Source of the DNA: Helicoverpa zea
Lineage: Eukaryota > Arthropoda > Insecta > Lepidoptera > Noctuidae
Assembly: GCF_022581195.2 (NCBI RefSeq)
Contig: NC_061470.1
Span: 10,230,001-10,294,000 of the forward strand
Direction of reading: 5' to 3'
DNA length: 64,000 nucleotides
A program made the translations under genes and the position numbers. Position 1 is the stretch's first letter. Each line of letters begins with the position of its first letter. The notes under the pieces are model-generated. The model saw nothing but the letters and a program-made list of their open reading frames with translations. It was not told the DNA's origin and did not search any database. This document shows positions 45,325 through 57,871 of this stretch, one piece after another.

Positions 45325-45600
45325 TCTTAACTGGTCTTGTTGGTCCAAGCATTGCGGGTAGTCTTGGGTTCGAATCCCAGGTTAAAAGAAAGTTTTACAA
45401 AGCAGCATGGAGTCTGGAAGTTAGTTAAATGTATCACTCTGGTTGTGTCGGATTATCGTCCCACAGCTACAAGTACCTAATCATAAGTTTTGAACATCCC
45501 TTTCTTTCTTGGAGAGAAACCACGTGAAAGTCGCTAAATTGGGGTCTCTAGACTACCGAAGACAAAATGATAATCCTCCTACCCTTATCACAATGTTACC
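45325..45600 (+). repeat. tRNA-derived SINE relic
   Basis: A perfect pol III B box GGTTCGAATCC sits at 45367-45377, with an A-box-like TGGTCCAAGC some 30 bp upstream. Downstream are AGCATGGAGTCTGGAAG and TGTCGGATTATCGTCCCAC, words shared with retroposon tails of Lepidoptera. No cloverleaf can be drawn, so it is not a tRNA gene. Confidence 0.5.
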
Positions 45601-47844
45601 TATTGAGAGTAGTTGAAATATATTTTCTTATGGCATTCTTCCGTAACAATAAAAAAACAACTTATAATTAAATAATAGTGCCATTATGGCTCAATCAATA
45701 CCTAAATACTTATATTAATATAGAGCAAGTCAAAATAGTTTTGACCTTCATACCTATTAGGTATGTGGTTCAAGAAGGATCATGCAAGGCTTAAAGTACG
45801 TTGACTTTAAGTTGATCAAGCAAGCATTATGCTGATAACTTTGTAAACACCATAAGCAATAACATTAACGGTACAAAGAGTGATTTTGAAATCTGTTGGA
45901 TAATGTCTTCCTTCGTGTGGACCCAGTGCCAGGCCAGGATGTAATTCTTTGCTCGCTATGGGTACTATTGCCTATATAGGACCCAACGTCGATACGACCT
46001 ACAAATGACGTATCTAGCTGGGCCCTGAGGTGGTCTTACGCTCCTGTTTCTTGTTTCTCGCTAATGTTACTAATTATCTTGTTGTTAAGACGACCCTGGT
46101 TGGACCTATTGGAATGGCTTTTTGGAATATAATGGTATGTATGTTATGCCGCATTTAAGCGTAAAACAGAGAGGCCTTCTGAAAAGCAGGTTTGCATAAA
46201 GGTTCATTTCAGATTCAGCTTTCAAAAACTAAACTAAGGATTAACTAGCTATGCCGGCCCTACTACCTAAGTATATAGCGGGATTGATTCCCGAAGAAAA
46301 ATGTTAATGAATAAAGCACCTACGTGATGTGTAGAAAAAACATAAACACGGAATCATTTAGGTACCTAAACACAAGTAAACAATCAACAAAACACATACC
46401 TAATACGTGAGAAACGCCACGTGATAACTAATTACTTAACAATTAAATAAGGAAAAACTTAAATCCTGTCGTTATCGTTAACAGCAAGTATTTACTATTA
46501 GTTAAGTAGTTGTTATAATTAACCTAAATTGCAATAATATTGGGCCTACGTGGTGCACCCTGCGTACGGCCAGCAGTGTGTGATAACGTCGTGTCCACAC
46601 GGAGGTAGTTAATGATGATTTTAATAAGTAGTTTGTTTTGCAATATATGTAAATTGGTAATTTGTAAAAAAAGCTTACAGTATATTTTTTAAGAACTTAA
46701 GTTTTGTATAAGTCTTCTGGTCTGATGCGTTCCAAACAACTTGCAAGAATGAGTATCTTGTGCTGATTCCTGAAGTCTGTTGCATTTTATGCATAAACGC
46801 ACGTATGTCTTAAATAAATACCTAAATAAGAAGATGCTCGTAGACGAAAGTTGGAGAAAAAATGCGAGTGAAATGAGCAAATTAAAAGCATTGCAAAAAA
46901 TGCTACGAAAACCGTAGCGCGTAGCTCGTAGCAAGCCTACGTGCCAAAAATCACTCTCCTTAAAACTAATACCGTGTGAATGTGAACTCGGGCTTATAAT
47001 CTCCTAATATTGTCTCAAATGTCTGCTTCCTATCTATTAGATTACAGATTCACGTGCAGCTACAAGTATTGTATAAATGACTCTTAATACAAGGTAATAA
47101 AGTTCAAAATCATGTGTTTATGTTTGTTACTATGAGAGTTTGGTTCGGTTGTGCACTTAAAGCCGCTGGATTGAAGTTATTTTAGTTTTTTACTTTTTAT
47201 GTTGATCTTTGACATCACAACATGATTGGTGGAGTTTAGAGGCTTCATCATCATCATCATCATCATCAGCCTATCGCAGTCCACTGCTGGACATAGGCCT
47301 CTCCAAGTGCACGCCACTGAGATCGTTTAGAGGCTTATAGGCCGCCGATTTCAAGATTTTTAGGTAGACGTAGTTTTCATAATGTAGGTATTTCCATTAC
47401 CTAAAACTTTTCTGGAAACACAAAGCACACTTATTACTGCTGACTTATTTAAAAAAAAAAGGTTAGGTAGGTACCTACAGGAGTATGTGGTCAGCAAAGA
47501 ATATCTTCACCATCTGAAAAACTGTTTAAGTAAAGTTTTAATTCTTTGAATACTTCTTATAAATAGGTAATACTGGTGGAAAAATAAAGGAAGACTGAGA
47601 TTTTCCTTCAAATCATTGCTTTGTTTCTATGCTTTATCTTTATGATGCTTCAAGCAAGCTCGTCTCAAACTCAGGGTTAGTCTGCCTTGTATGTTGCCTA
47701 CGCGAAGTCAAATGATAGAGCTTGAGGTAAAAGCCCCTTTGGCCCTTCATAAAGCGCTGTCCCGCTTAATGGTCATAGACCACAAACAAGCACATGTAAC
47801 CGGCATAAACACTCCGCCCTTTCTCCTCTAAGGGCCACCGACCA
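45601..47844. other. Intergenic region between Vps29 and the EF-hand gene
   Basis: No coding exon seen. It includes the retroposon tail at 47245-47335 and a segment near 46900-46945 with repeated CGTAGC words (CGTAGCGCGTAGCTCGTAGC), perhaps part of an unnamed repeat. Confidence 0.45.
47245..47335 (-). repeat. Retroposon tail with (GAT)n end
   Basis: A (CATCAT)n run is followed by AGCCTATCGCAGTCCACTGC and TCCAAGTGCACGCCAC. The mirror copy, in the opposite direction, is at 61995-62060. The microsatellite is the 3' tail of the element. Confidence 0.6.
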
Positions 47845-47845
47845 C

Positions 47846-47884
47846 AAATAAAAACGCGCGCGCGTTCCAAATTCAATTCAGTCG
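47846..47884 (+). promoter_or_regulatory. Candidate core promoter of the EF-hand gene
   Basis: AAATAAAA at 47846-47853 lies about 30 bp before an arthropod initiator-like TCAGTC (47878-47883, +1 at about 47880). Transcription from there would give a 122-nt leader before the ATG at 48002. The spacing is right for TATA plus Inr, but the TATA box is a weak variant. Confidence 0.4.
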
Positions 47885-48001
47885 AACAGCCATCGAGAAC
47901 TGCATCGCATGCGTTCGAATATTTCAAATTAATCGTTCGAAAAAAAAGAAAGTTTATGTGTCAACATTTGAATTTGGAACTGTAATTATTTTTTAAACAA
48001 A

Positions 48002-51000
48002 ATGGCGTTTACAATTGTGCGCCTAGGAGTGAGATCTGTAATAAACTTTGAAAGAAATGCAGCAGTTTTGAGTGTGACTTGTGTACCAAGACAGTTAAAT
48101 GTAAGTATTAAATGATAAATGATGTTTATTAATTAAATAGGTAGGTTGTCTGATTATGTGAAATGTCATTGACTTCTCGTGGCCGGTCGATGCATTCTTG
48201 TTGCGTCGAGCGTAACTGCGTTGGCGCTTCTAGGATTAAAAAATATTGACGTATATAGAAAAAGGTGGATATGGCTTTTTGGAAAATGGATATATTGGAA
48301 AACGTTGTACCTTCATGGTTATTATTATTTTGAATATGAGAAGTTCTTGCAAAGTAGGATAACATCTTTACTTATTAAGATTTGTTGAATAAGTAAGTAG
48401 GTTTTATTAAGTGCGGAAACTGTTTTGAATTAAGAGTTATCTATTTGATTGTAATTATTTTTGTATAATATCTGTTTGTTTCCCAAGTAAAAATAAAGTA
48501 AAAGATTGATTTAGGTAAGTTAAAGTAAAATCAATAGAAAATGATCGAAAGTTTATGGTGCTATCATCACAATCATAATTTAAAGTGTTCAAAGGTTAAA
48601 TCCCCATACCCTACAGTTTTATCACAAAACAATGCAAGCATGCTGATTGTAGAATGATGTTAAATTATATATCGTCATGCTATTAACTTCAAATGGGTAG
48701 TAATGGTATTTTTTCTATTATATCAAACTGCGTATATTTTTCAAGACAACATCATAAGAATCACTTTCATAATTTTGTAAGTGTAAACTCAACTCTTATG
48801 GTCTCTCTGTTACGATACACGCCTCATACTTTAGGTAATGTAGGTATAAAATACTTATAAAAAACATTTATTTTTGAAGTTTCCGCACCTCATGATACAC
48901 CGCGATTTCAAAAAACTGGAAATCGAACCTGGAACTTTACCACCTAACAAATGCATCGTCTACCAGACAGACTATGGACTAGACAGACAGTTTTTTACCC
49001 TAATTAAAGATAACTTAAACATAACAATTAACTAACAAAGCGGTTTGTTTACTGATAACGGATAACCTATTATCTCAGTGGCCCTTATTGTGTTCTGTTT
49101 TACAAATATAGTTCTTATCACATAGGTGGTAAGGTCGCATATTACCTACTTAAACTAGAACCGATATTGGGTCAATTATCAACAACAATTTGTTGTATTT
49201 TTAGGGGTTAAACAGTAGCTGTTTCCTGCAGTTTCACTCGTAACAGAGATAACTATTTCGCGCTCCCTTACTAACAAATACTTAGGTAATCGTTTCCTGG
49301 GTCCTACGTTAATATCTACACATTTGTTGAGATTTCTATGGTCCTACCTTTCCCCATAAAAGAATAGAGATTGCACCTGATTTCTCAAAAGCTTGTGGAC
49401 CATCCTACGCAACTATTTCCAAGAAGACCATTCGCTAGTCCCCGTCGAGAACAGCCTAACAGCCACCATCGTTGTCGAACGGCCTGGATGTCGTATTTTT
49501 CCCAGAAGCTCCACTAAATCACAGATAAAAATCTACTTTTACCTAGGTACTTGGAAAGTGTGCCTTTGCATGCATTAGCCATTTACGTGTAGGTGCCTAC
49601 CTAATCATAATTCGATTCTCCAAGGGTTTAATAAACACTTTTGTTTTCAAAACAAACCATGGCCTTGAAATAATTTGACTATTATGTATTTGTTATCTAT
49701 CTTTGTTTATGTACTAGCGTGGCGTACGTGCGAGGTCGTCATATACAATCACTGTACATAATGTTATTATGTGCCTATGTACTTTTGTTTGTTGTGAACG
49801 GTTTATCGTTGGCCCTTTGCAAGGACGAAGCGTTAGAGACGAAGTATAGATATCTATGCTTAATAGATTTTTATTGTTTTTGTTCTTTTCATCGCCATAT
49901 TGAGTAGGATGTCTTCAATCTAAAGACTGCTACAATCCATTTTTTTTAAACAAAATAAAAATAATCGCTCATCGTGAGATTTAAGGAGCGATTGTGACTT
50001 GAGGTTTTGCAACTTATTTTACGTAACAGTGAAACCATTGGGTTCTTTCAGGTTTCATCTTCAGAATCTAGATTTTCTTACAATTAAGGAACCCATGTTA
50101 GGAACTTATTACATATCTCCTTCATAGTACCTACACGGCTCCGTAGTGTCCAAAACCAAACAAACTATAGTTAGATAGGCACAGTTACTTCTGCTAACTT
50201 TACGCCACACATTTAAATGCTTGAATACTTCGGTGCCTTCCTATAAGTAGTAGGTAGGTAACATGTTGATCAATAATCACCAAAAAACGCTGCTTAAACA
50301 CAATTACTCATTATGTTTGTAAACTATCACGTTACTGCCTACACTACACGTGAAACTTTACGTAATCAAGTGTAAATGTTGACAAATCAAACCAGCAATT
50401 AATTCTTTCGAACGTTTGAATAAAAGGATGTTAACTTTATCTGTAGTTTTCTTCAAATTTTCTCTCATTTGCAATAAATCTATCTTTAGTATTTATTACT
50501 TAGGTATTATTATACCTTAAGCTGAAGAGTTTGTTTATTTGCTTGGAGACACTAAGCTCTTTCATTGTTAGATATACTGCGCACTCTTGGCCACTTATCA
50601 AATAGATAGAATAAAACCTTTCCATATTTTTTTCTTGTTTACACTAGATTTTCAAAATGCCCATTTTAATATCTCAAATTCTCAATTGGTCGTCTATGAA
50701 AGTACTGCTATCTACATATTGCATAACTAGCTAAGCGTTACTTAACGCGCACCGCAGGTCACTGACCCCGGCACCAATCGTGCTGTCGTCCAGAATAGTC
50801 AAATGTGTAAATTGAGGCCCTTTATGTAGGTTGCTATACAATATACTTTATTGTAGACCAACGAAATTTACTTACATAAATCCATTATCACCCGTATCGT
50901 TGACTTGAAAATTGAACGTCGAATTCATTTGTTGTGAACACACGAACAGTTGTTTTGTGAAAACTGAGGTTTATGTTGCCGGTGAACTTGGGCCTTAGTT

Positions 51001-54000
51001 CTTATTCTTAGAATATCACTTTGGTATCATATCCGTAGATAGATATCAATGTTATAAAATTCCAATACTTACACTCTAATCACAAGGGATGGATTTTATC
51101 TCTAGATACCGGTCTAACCAGTTTCAAAGAGAGCGAGAGGTAACAGGTAGGGAATAGATAAAATAGTAACAAAAAACATACGGTAATGAAGTGCACCGTG
51201 CACGATTGTGTAGGTAGAGGCAGAAAACCCGTTCCAATCCAGTTGTCTGCTTTTATGATCGGATCTACATAATACATAAGTATTACCTACGTTTGTTTAC
51301 TTTCGTTTTACACGATACACCTAGATTCTAGGTACTTTTCATATTCATATTTATTTGCATACCATAATGTGGAAATGATGTTACAAGGGGCTTAAAGCTA
51401 GGTACATATTATGGACCCTGTTAGGGCACAGCAAAAGAAGGTTAGGAAGTTTAATTACATACAATACGGGTAGATACAATAGTCGATAAATGTTTTTTTA
51501 TCTTTGCTAGATATTTTGTGGAATCGGAACGAATTACTTAACCAAATTCTGTGTTTAGTTCATGATACCTATGCTTGCTATAAATTTGCCTCTTTTTCAC
51601 AAAATACCACGGGCCACCTAAAGCCTGCACCGGTTTCAATTCATAAAATATATTATGTCTACTTTTCAAGATCTGTACAAACTATGTAAGTAAATGCTAA
51701 TTTGTTAAAGCATCTGAGTAGGTATACAAACACTTCTATATGACTTAACTCCACTGATTAAATTGACCTCTTAAATCTCTTCAGACCTGCGACGGCTCAC
51801 GTACTCCCGACCCCGGTGCAATCACAATATGGTTATTTAAAGCATCAATCAGTTATGAAGTCTGGTCGTGAACCAATTCGCAAATTGACGCTGGGGTCAC
51901 CGGATGATATGTCAGGCTTTGATTTGTATGGTCACTGACCTAACTGACCTATATGGATGAATTGGTGATATTAAACCAATTGGTGATAGATATGGATGCG
52001 TTTAAATAGGTCCTTTAAAATTAGAGAGGGGTTTTGAAAGAGAAATACCCACATAAATACCAGGTAGCCTGAAAAATACGAGTTTCAACCACCATTCTCA
52101 TTATTATGTTACCTATTCACTTGCCTGTTGTTACTGGATGCAGTTGCTTCAAGCAAAGCATTATATAGTAGGTACACAGGCCCGCCGTAAGCGGGCGTGC
52201 AGGGCGTGCACCGCACGCGGGCGGCACGTCCTAGGGGGCGGCAAATCGAGCGACTTATCACGTAATATTTAAAAAATACAATATCTTTTTACCAATGATT
52301 TGATTTCAATATTTCCGAACACAGCAATAGCGCTAAGAATATTACCTACTTACACTGCCCGTTTCAGTTGCATCTGTTGAAAGATCATTTTCAAAATAAA
52401 GGGCACGATTTAGGGGGCGGCAAAATTAAACCATACGGCAAAATTAAACTAAAATTACGTAATAAAAATATTTTAATAAAATTAAATGAGTAGATTAGCA
52501 ATAAAATTTCAGAAAAAGCCGCCCTCGCTTTGGTCGTGTCTTGTCAATTTTGACGGGTTCACCCTTTGCATCCCCAAAAAAATTCGCGCTCGCTGCGCTC
52601 GCGGCTCCATGTCGGATATCACGATTTATCTTAGTTTAATTGTTGAGGCATTCAATTCCGAAAAAACATTTTTCGCGCACGTTCGTTATGGCTTTTTATG
52701 ACATGTTTACTTCATGAAAACTCAAAGGAAAAAATCGCGCTCGCTTCGCTCGCGGCTTCGTATACATTTGCAGTTTGCACTTCATTTCTGTGCATAGCTT
52801 ACTATTTGACTTTGCTTTGTTAATTTACAGTGGTTTTTATTTGTTTTGTGTCCTTAGACTGAAAAATTTTCGCGCTCGCTTCGCTCGCGCTTCCTTACAT
52901 ATGGAGTGAGTTTTTTGCATTGACTTTTTCAACGGGAAACCCACCAAAAACCATAAATAACATTTTTTACTAAATTTAAACATTATCAAAGATATTTATT
53001 TCGTTACTTTGAGTTACCCATAATCTGTTTTAAGCACTTTGATATGCATATGTTGGTAACTATTAATCATTTTTTTTTTAATAAATAGGGGCCACTTGCA
53101 CAAGGGCGCTGCATAAGATCATTTAAGGACATTGCATTTGCAGACCATAAACTACAAAATTTGCGCGCTCGCTTCGCTCGCGCTTATTTACGATTGCTTC
53201 TCCCTTCTTACATCGCACCAGGCGCACTACACAGAAGAGTTAAGTTTTTGTAATGATTATGCTGCTTAGTTTTACACTTCAGTAAACGAATATAATTATT
53301 GTACCTAATTAAAATACGTATTTTATAATCTTAACGAAATTTTCTTTTTTTTTTTTTGACAAAACCCAGTATAATATGATATATATAATAGTCGTAGGGC
53401 GGCATAATCAGTTTTGCACGCGGGCGAACTAACAACTAGCGGCGGGCCTGTAGGTACACAGTTGCACCTGGTTAAATCGGAGGCTCATTTGAAGACCTTC
53501 TGGTCCTAGCCATTGTCCCTAGAAAACTCCCCCTCCCTAAAAAAATAATATATTAGTTGGTGCATTCAACAGAAATGAAAATCGCTACAATAACGATTTG
53601 TACCACAAAGATCGATACCAAAGTAGGTTGGTTAAGTTTTGACACATACGGGCCTACGTGTTCGATAACAACGAATATTTGTAATCAAACCAATATTAAA
53701 CTAATTTATAAATATACAGTAAACAATATCGATCAACAGGAAAACGGGTTCGTCCCAGTTTCCTTACATGATAACAATATTTTGTAAATATTGTCCAACC
53801 TTATTGTTGTCTTGAAGATTTCGCGGGAATTAGATTAGGTAAACAGGAAAAGATCCAATTTTCCGAAGGCATAACTATATGATGCAGGATTATTGGAAAG
53901 AGTCTCCTTGGCTCTAGCACATAAAGGGCCCCAGATGATACATGAGAGGTACCTACTTATATAAACGGCTTACACCTAGGTATGGGTGTAACCTTCACAT

Positions 54001-57000
54001 TTATAAGAACCCATGAATACTGTCTAGACAGAGACGCAGTTGGTGCATTATGTTTACAAATGTAAACAGCAAGTATACATGCCTTGCCTAGCCTGCATTT
54101 CTCATTCAACCGGTCTGCTACTTAAATTGAAATCATTGCAATGGCCTTGCAATGTTTGTTTCTGTGTAAAAGCTGCCTCGGTTGCCCGGGCTCATCCTTA
54201 AAGCTATTATGTATAATTACTCTTTGTTCTTCCTAATATCCCTCAATAAACAGATAGGTGTGACTATTGAACTTTCATATTAAAACGATTTCTTGGATGT
54301 AGCTTGAATTCTGCAGATTAAGTTATTCCAAATATTTATAGTCTCCACACCTAGTAGGTAATTACCTATTTACAAAATAAAGACTCGATAGTTATCGATC
54401 GTCATTGACATTTATCATTTACTGCTTATTGAGAATGTTCATAACTTGCGTTCGCGCACAGCGCCTTGTGCATAATGAGGTCAATGATCTCAATATCGAT
54501 TGCATTTGTGCACTGTCCGAGTAACATAGGTTAGGTTTAGATAAGGATTATAGGTAATTCTTGTGTATTTCTGTATGTTTATTTTGTGGTAGTTACGCTA
54601 ATGCGCAAGGTCTTGAGATTTATTTTGGGACAATAGGATATTTAACGAGCTTGAGATTAGATATGCTACCTATATCTATATCTGCATGCATCCTAATCCT
54701 GTGGGAACTACTCTGTGAGGCCGGATAAAAAGCAGCATTTTTCGATAATTGGGCTATCCAACACTGAAGATTTTTGAGATCTGAGAGCCACCAAACAAAC
54801 TTAGCTTAATAGCTTCAAGCTAGGATACAAACATTTTGGCTTTAATTGAACTATATGTAGTACATATAGTAGTTATTTCAAAGAAAGCTATTCTAACATC
54901 AATTTTTCAATTTTCACAGCTCTTCCACACAAAACCAGCGTGCAACGGCAATATCTGCTACCTCAGCGAGTTCCCCCGCGAGAGGGACCTACACGAGAGG
55001 AACTCCGCCCTCCGGTGGTACAGCAAGCAACATGGCCGTCCGGAGGAGGACAGGAGGAAAGCTGACAGCGACTCTGACTCGGATTCCGATACGGAGTGTA
55101 AAGGATATGATAGAGTGAGTTTTGTGACGGAAAGTTAATGTTATCCTCCTTAATTAGTAGACCTCTATACCGTTACCGCAGCCCTGGTACATAAAGGGCT
55201 TAAGAAAGACCATGATGGGTTTTAGTCAGTAAGAGTGACACTCCCTTACGGTGCTAACAGCGGGAGGGGTCAAAAAAGGCCCAGACTTCACCAAAATGTA
55301 GCGCGCGTAATGTAAAAGACAAGCAAAGCAAATTATTGTCATCACCACTCCGAAGTTGATTTTATAAAAACTTGTTTAGAACCTTCATAAAATATAGTCT
55401 GCTATACTCCAATATACCATATTTTAGATTAGACAAAAACTATTTCTTAAATAAAAATAGAAGCCATTATCCTTCTCCAGCTTCACATATTCACGAATTC
55501 GTACCTCCCTAAAAAACTTATCTTTCTTTAACTTCCAGTCAGAGTTCTGGCGTCGGAAAATGCGCACGGTACACAACATCCTGGACGTGGACAAGGATGG
55601 TCTGATCTCGTTCAACGACTTCCTGCTGTTCGCGGAGAGGTTCAAGGCTTTGGGACATCTGTCTGATCAGCAGGCCGAGGAATTCACCAGTATTATTAAG
55701 GTCAGTTGCTTAGACACCAATGACTGTTTCGGATGGCACGTTAAACTGTAGGTCCCGGTTGTCATTGAATATCCTTGGCAGTAGTTACGGGTAGTCAGAA
55801 GCCAGTAAGTCTGACACCATTCTAACCATGGGGTATCGAGTAGCCCGGGTAGCTGGGTTGGGGAGGTCAGACAGGCAATCGCTCCTTGTAAAACACTGGT
55901 ACTCAGCTGCATCCGGTTAGACTGGAAGCCGACCCCAACATAGTTGGGAAAAGGCTCGGGAGATGATGATTAAGGTCAGTTGCTTTAGTTATGTATCGCG
56001 AGTAACTTTAGTTAGGAGTAAAATGCGCACGGTACACAACATACTCGACGTGGACAAGGACGGTCTGATCTCGTTCAACGACTTCCTGCTGTTCGCGGAG
56101 AGGTTCAAGGCTTTGGGGCATCTGTCTGATCAGCAGGCCGAGGAGTTTACCAGTATTATTAAGGTCAGTTGCTTGGACACCAATGACTGTTTCGGATGGC
56201 ACGTAAAATTGTAGGTCCCGGTTGTCATTGAACATCCTTGGCAGTCGTTACGTACGGGTAGTCAGAAGCGAGTAAGTCCGACGCCATTCTAATCATGGCG
56301 TATGGGGTCAGCGCTGAAAACCAGCGCTGTTGTCTCGTACCTGCGTGCGCGAGGCTTAGCATTTATGCTGGGCGCTGGCCCTTTCTCGCAAGGTGACGCA
56401 TCTGCAGCGTTTTTCTGTGTATAGTGTATATGTTTCTTTTGTTTTTAGTTTTATTTGTTTTGTTGCTTTTGCGTCTTTTTGCGCAAATACATAGATTTTC
56501 TTTCTTTAGTTTTGCTTTGCTAAATGAGCATTCTCTAGTCAGTAACTCAAATAACACTAATGAAGCGTAATAATTCAAACTTTTTTCCCGCTTACAGTTG
56601 ACATGGGAAGAGCAATGGGGCGCTATCGACCCGTACAACTTCGTCACGGTGGAGCAGTATCTAGAGGATATGCATCACGTGCTCAACGACAAGTCTTTGA
56701 AGAAGAAGGCTCATCGCTGGCTTCCTTACTTGTTCAAGGTAACTGTAGTTTATTATACCTAATGGTGTTGGTTTTGGGGTTTTAAATTGCAGTAATGATG
56801 TATGTATGTATAGGGATTTGTTGATCCAGGAAGGCAGATGCACAAAAGGCTGTTATTATTATTTGACAGCTCCCGACAACGGTCCACCCTCGTCCTGTGG
56901 GAACTACTTCCCGCACTCGGATAAAAAGTAGCCTATAACTTTCCTCTCATAAATGGGCCATTTAACACTGAGAAAAAAATTGTTCCCGAGATTAAAGAGT

Positions 57001-57871
57001 TCAAGTAAACAAGCAAACTTTTCAGTTTTATTGTATTTGATTTGATATTAGGTATGCTTATTTACTACTTTAACTTATATTGGGAGTGACCATTCCCAGT
57101 AATATTGGCAAAGATAATACCTATTTGTTCGGGAAATAGTGTCCTCGGGACTAGTTTTTAATTTTTATATGGATACGTCACTTATACATACCTACCTATA
57201 CCTACCTATGGGTTCATATATTTTACAAAATATTTATGTTTGTATGTTGCTTTCAGGCGGTAGACAAAGACAAGTCCGGCTACATATCGGTGCACGAGTT
57301 CAAGTTGTTCTTCAAATGCTTAGGACTTGACAATGAGAAGGCGGCCGTCGCGTTTGCTGTCATTGACGTTAATGGGGTAAGCAAATAACACGTTTCACAT
57401 AAACGTGTTATTTGTTGTTTTTTAGTATTAGTGCTGTGGAAATAATGAAAGAGTGTAATATCGTATGGTATTTAATGTTAAGTGACTAACCTCTTTAAAA
57501 CCGACCAGATTTTAAATGGTCTTAATGCATAATGGTACCTAAATGGTTGACATTCAATAAACGAATAAGAGGTTCGGTAGATAAAAGTAATGACTTCACC
57601 CACGCCCTGAGTGAGCTACTTCCCGAATATGGACAAAAAGTAGCCTATGTGTTACTCTGACATACAAGCTATTTGCAAAGTTACACATCTACAAAGTTTC
57701 TGAAGAAATATTACAATAGATGTATCTACTTAAATAATCTAATGTGAAATTTTTGTTTCACAGGATGGCAAGTTATCTCTAAAAGAGTTCGTCAAGCTTG
57801 GCAAGGAATTTTTCTGCACTGAAGACGAGAAAAGGGTTTCAAAGATGTTCTGGGGACCTCTGATAAACTAA
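48002..57871 (+). CDS. Sarcoplasmic calcium-binding protein-like EF-hand protein
   Basis: Six exons, all phase 0: 48002-48100, 54920-55114, 55539-55700, 56598-56738, 57257-57376, 57764-57871; 274 residues. Three EF loops are canonical: DVDKDGLISFND (114-125), DKDKSGYISVHE (202-213) and DVNGDGKLSLKE (236-247). The second, in exon 4, has lost its ligands, so sites 1, 3 and 4 should bind calcium. The end MFWGPLIN resembles the FGPL tail of invertebrate SCPs, cytosolic calcium buffers of about 190 residues. This protein has about 95 extra N-terminal residues: a leader rich in Arg and hydrophobic residues (MAFTIVRLGVRSVINF) that could target mitochondria, then a (DS)n acidic run at 82-90. Exon 1 is an inference from phase, context and promoter; it lies 6.8 kb before exon 2, and another 5' exon is possible. 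A broken copy of exon 3 lies at 56023. Confidence 0.78.
48101..52168. other. First part of intron 1 of the EF-hand gene
   Basis: AT-rich, no exon seen. A possible piece of the Helitron-like family (AAGCTGAAGAGTTTGTTTAT) lies at 50518-50540. Confidence 0.4.
52169..53458. mobile_element. Internally deleted hAT transposon
   Basis: A 1274-bp element (52177-53450) has 11-bp inverted ends CAGGCCCGCCG/CGGCGGGCCTG and a perfect 8-bp target duplication TAGGTACA (52169-52176, 53451-53458), the hAT signature. At 52355-52399 it keeps a remnant of the transposase dimerisation region, LPVSVASVERSFSK, followed by a stop. The rest of the transposase is gone. Four copies of a GC-rich palindromic word, CGCGCTCGCTTCGCTCGCG or a one-base variant, lie at 52585, 52736, 52871 and 53164. 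Confidence 0.9.
53459..54919. other. Last part of intron 1 of the EF-hand gene
   Basis: No exon seen. 54690-54810 carries a reversed piece of the Helitron-like family (CCTGTGGGAACTACTCTGTG and GGATAAAAAGCAGC). Confidence 0.4.
55165..55275 (+). repeat. Second copy of the poly(A) retroposon family
   Basis: Contains CCGCAGCCCTGGTACATAAA and GGTTTTAGTCAGTAAGAGTG, as in the flanked copy at 12712-12933; diverged and without clear ends. Confidence 0.6.
55747..55965 (-). repeat. Retroposon family A, reverse full-length copy
   Basis: Read on the minus strand it runs from CCGAGCCTTTTCCCAACTAT through ACCGGATGCAGCTGAGTACC to GACAACCGGGACC. It is the longest copy in the window and separates the two copies of EF-hand exon 3. 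Confidence 0.75.
56023..56163 (+). pseudogene. Broken second copy of EF-hand exon 3
   Basis: 47 codons, from ATG to the GTCAGT donor, encode exactly the same residues as 55560-55700 with six base changes, all synonymous. The first seven codons of the exon and its acceptor are replaced by sequence with no AG in the required phase 0; the candidates give a stop or a frameshift. The downstream intron piece is duplicated too (to about 56300). The period is 463 bp. Confidence 0.8.
56213..56310 (-). repeat. Retroposon family A, partial copy
   Basis: Holds the end of the family (GGTTGTCATTGAACATCCTT and the GTTACGTACGGGTAGTCAGA segment). It was duplicated together with the exon copy at 56023. Confidence 0.6.
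56885..57035 (-). repeat. Helitron-like repeat fragment, intron 4
   Basis: CGTCCTGTGGGAACTACTTC, CCGCACTCGGATAAAAAGTA and a terminal AACAAGCAAACTTTTCAGTT, the reverse of the family head and body. A smaller piece (CCGAATATGGACAAAAAGTAG) is at 57610-57700. Confidence 0.5.

Noticed and set aside
45340..45400. A tRNA gene at the GGTTCGAATCC box
   Set aside because: Only the B box is good; no acceptor stem or anticodon arm can be paired, so it is a SINE relic.
56008..56235. Minus-strand frame across the duplicated EF-hand exon
   Set aside because: It is antisense to the exon copy and its retroposon, with no independent support.
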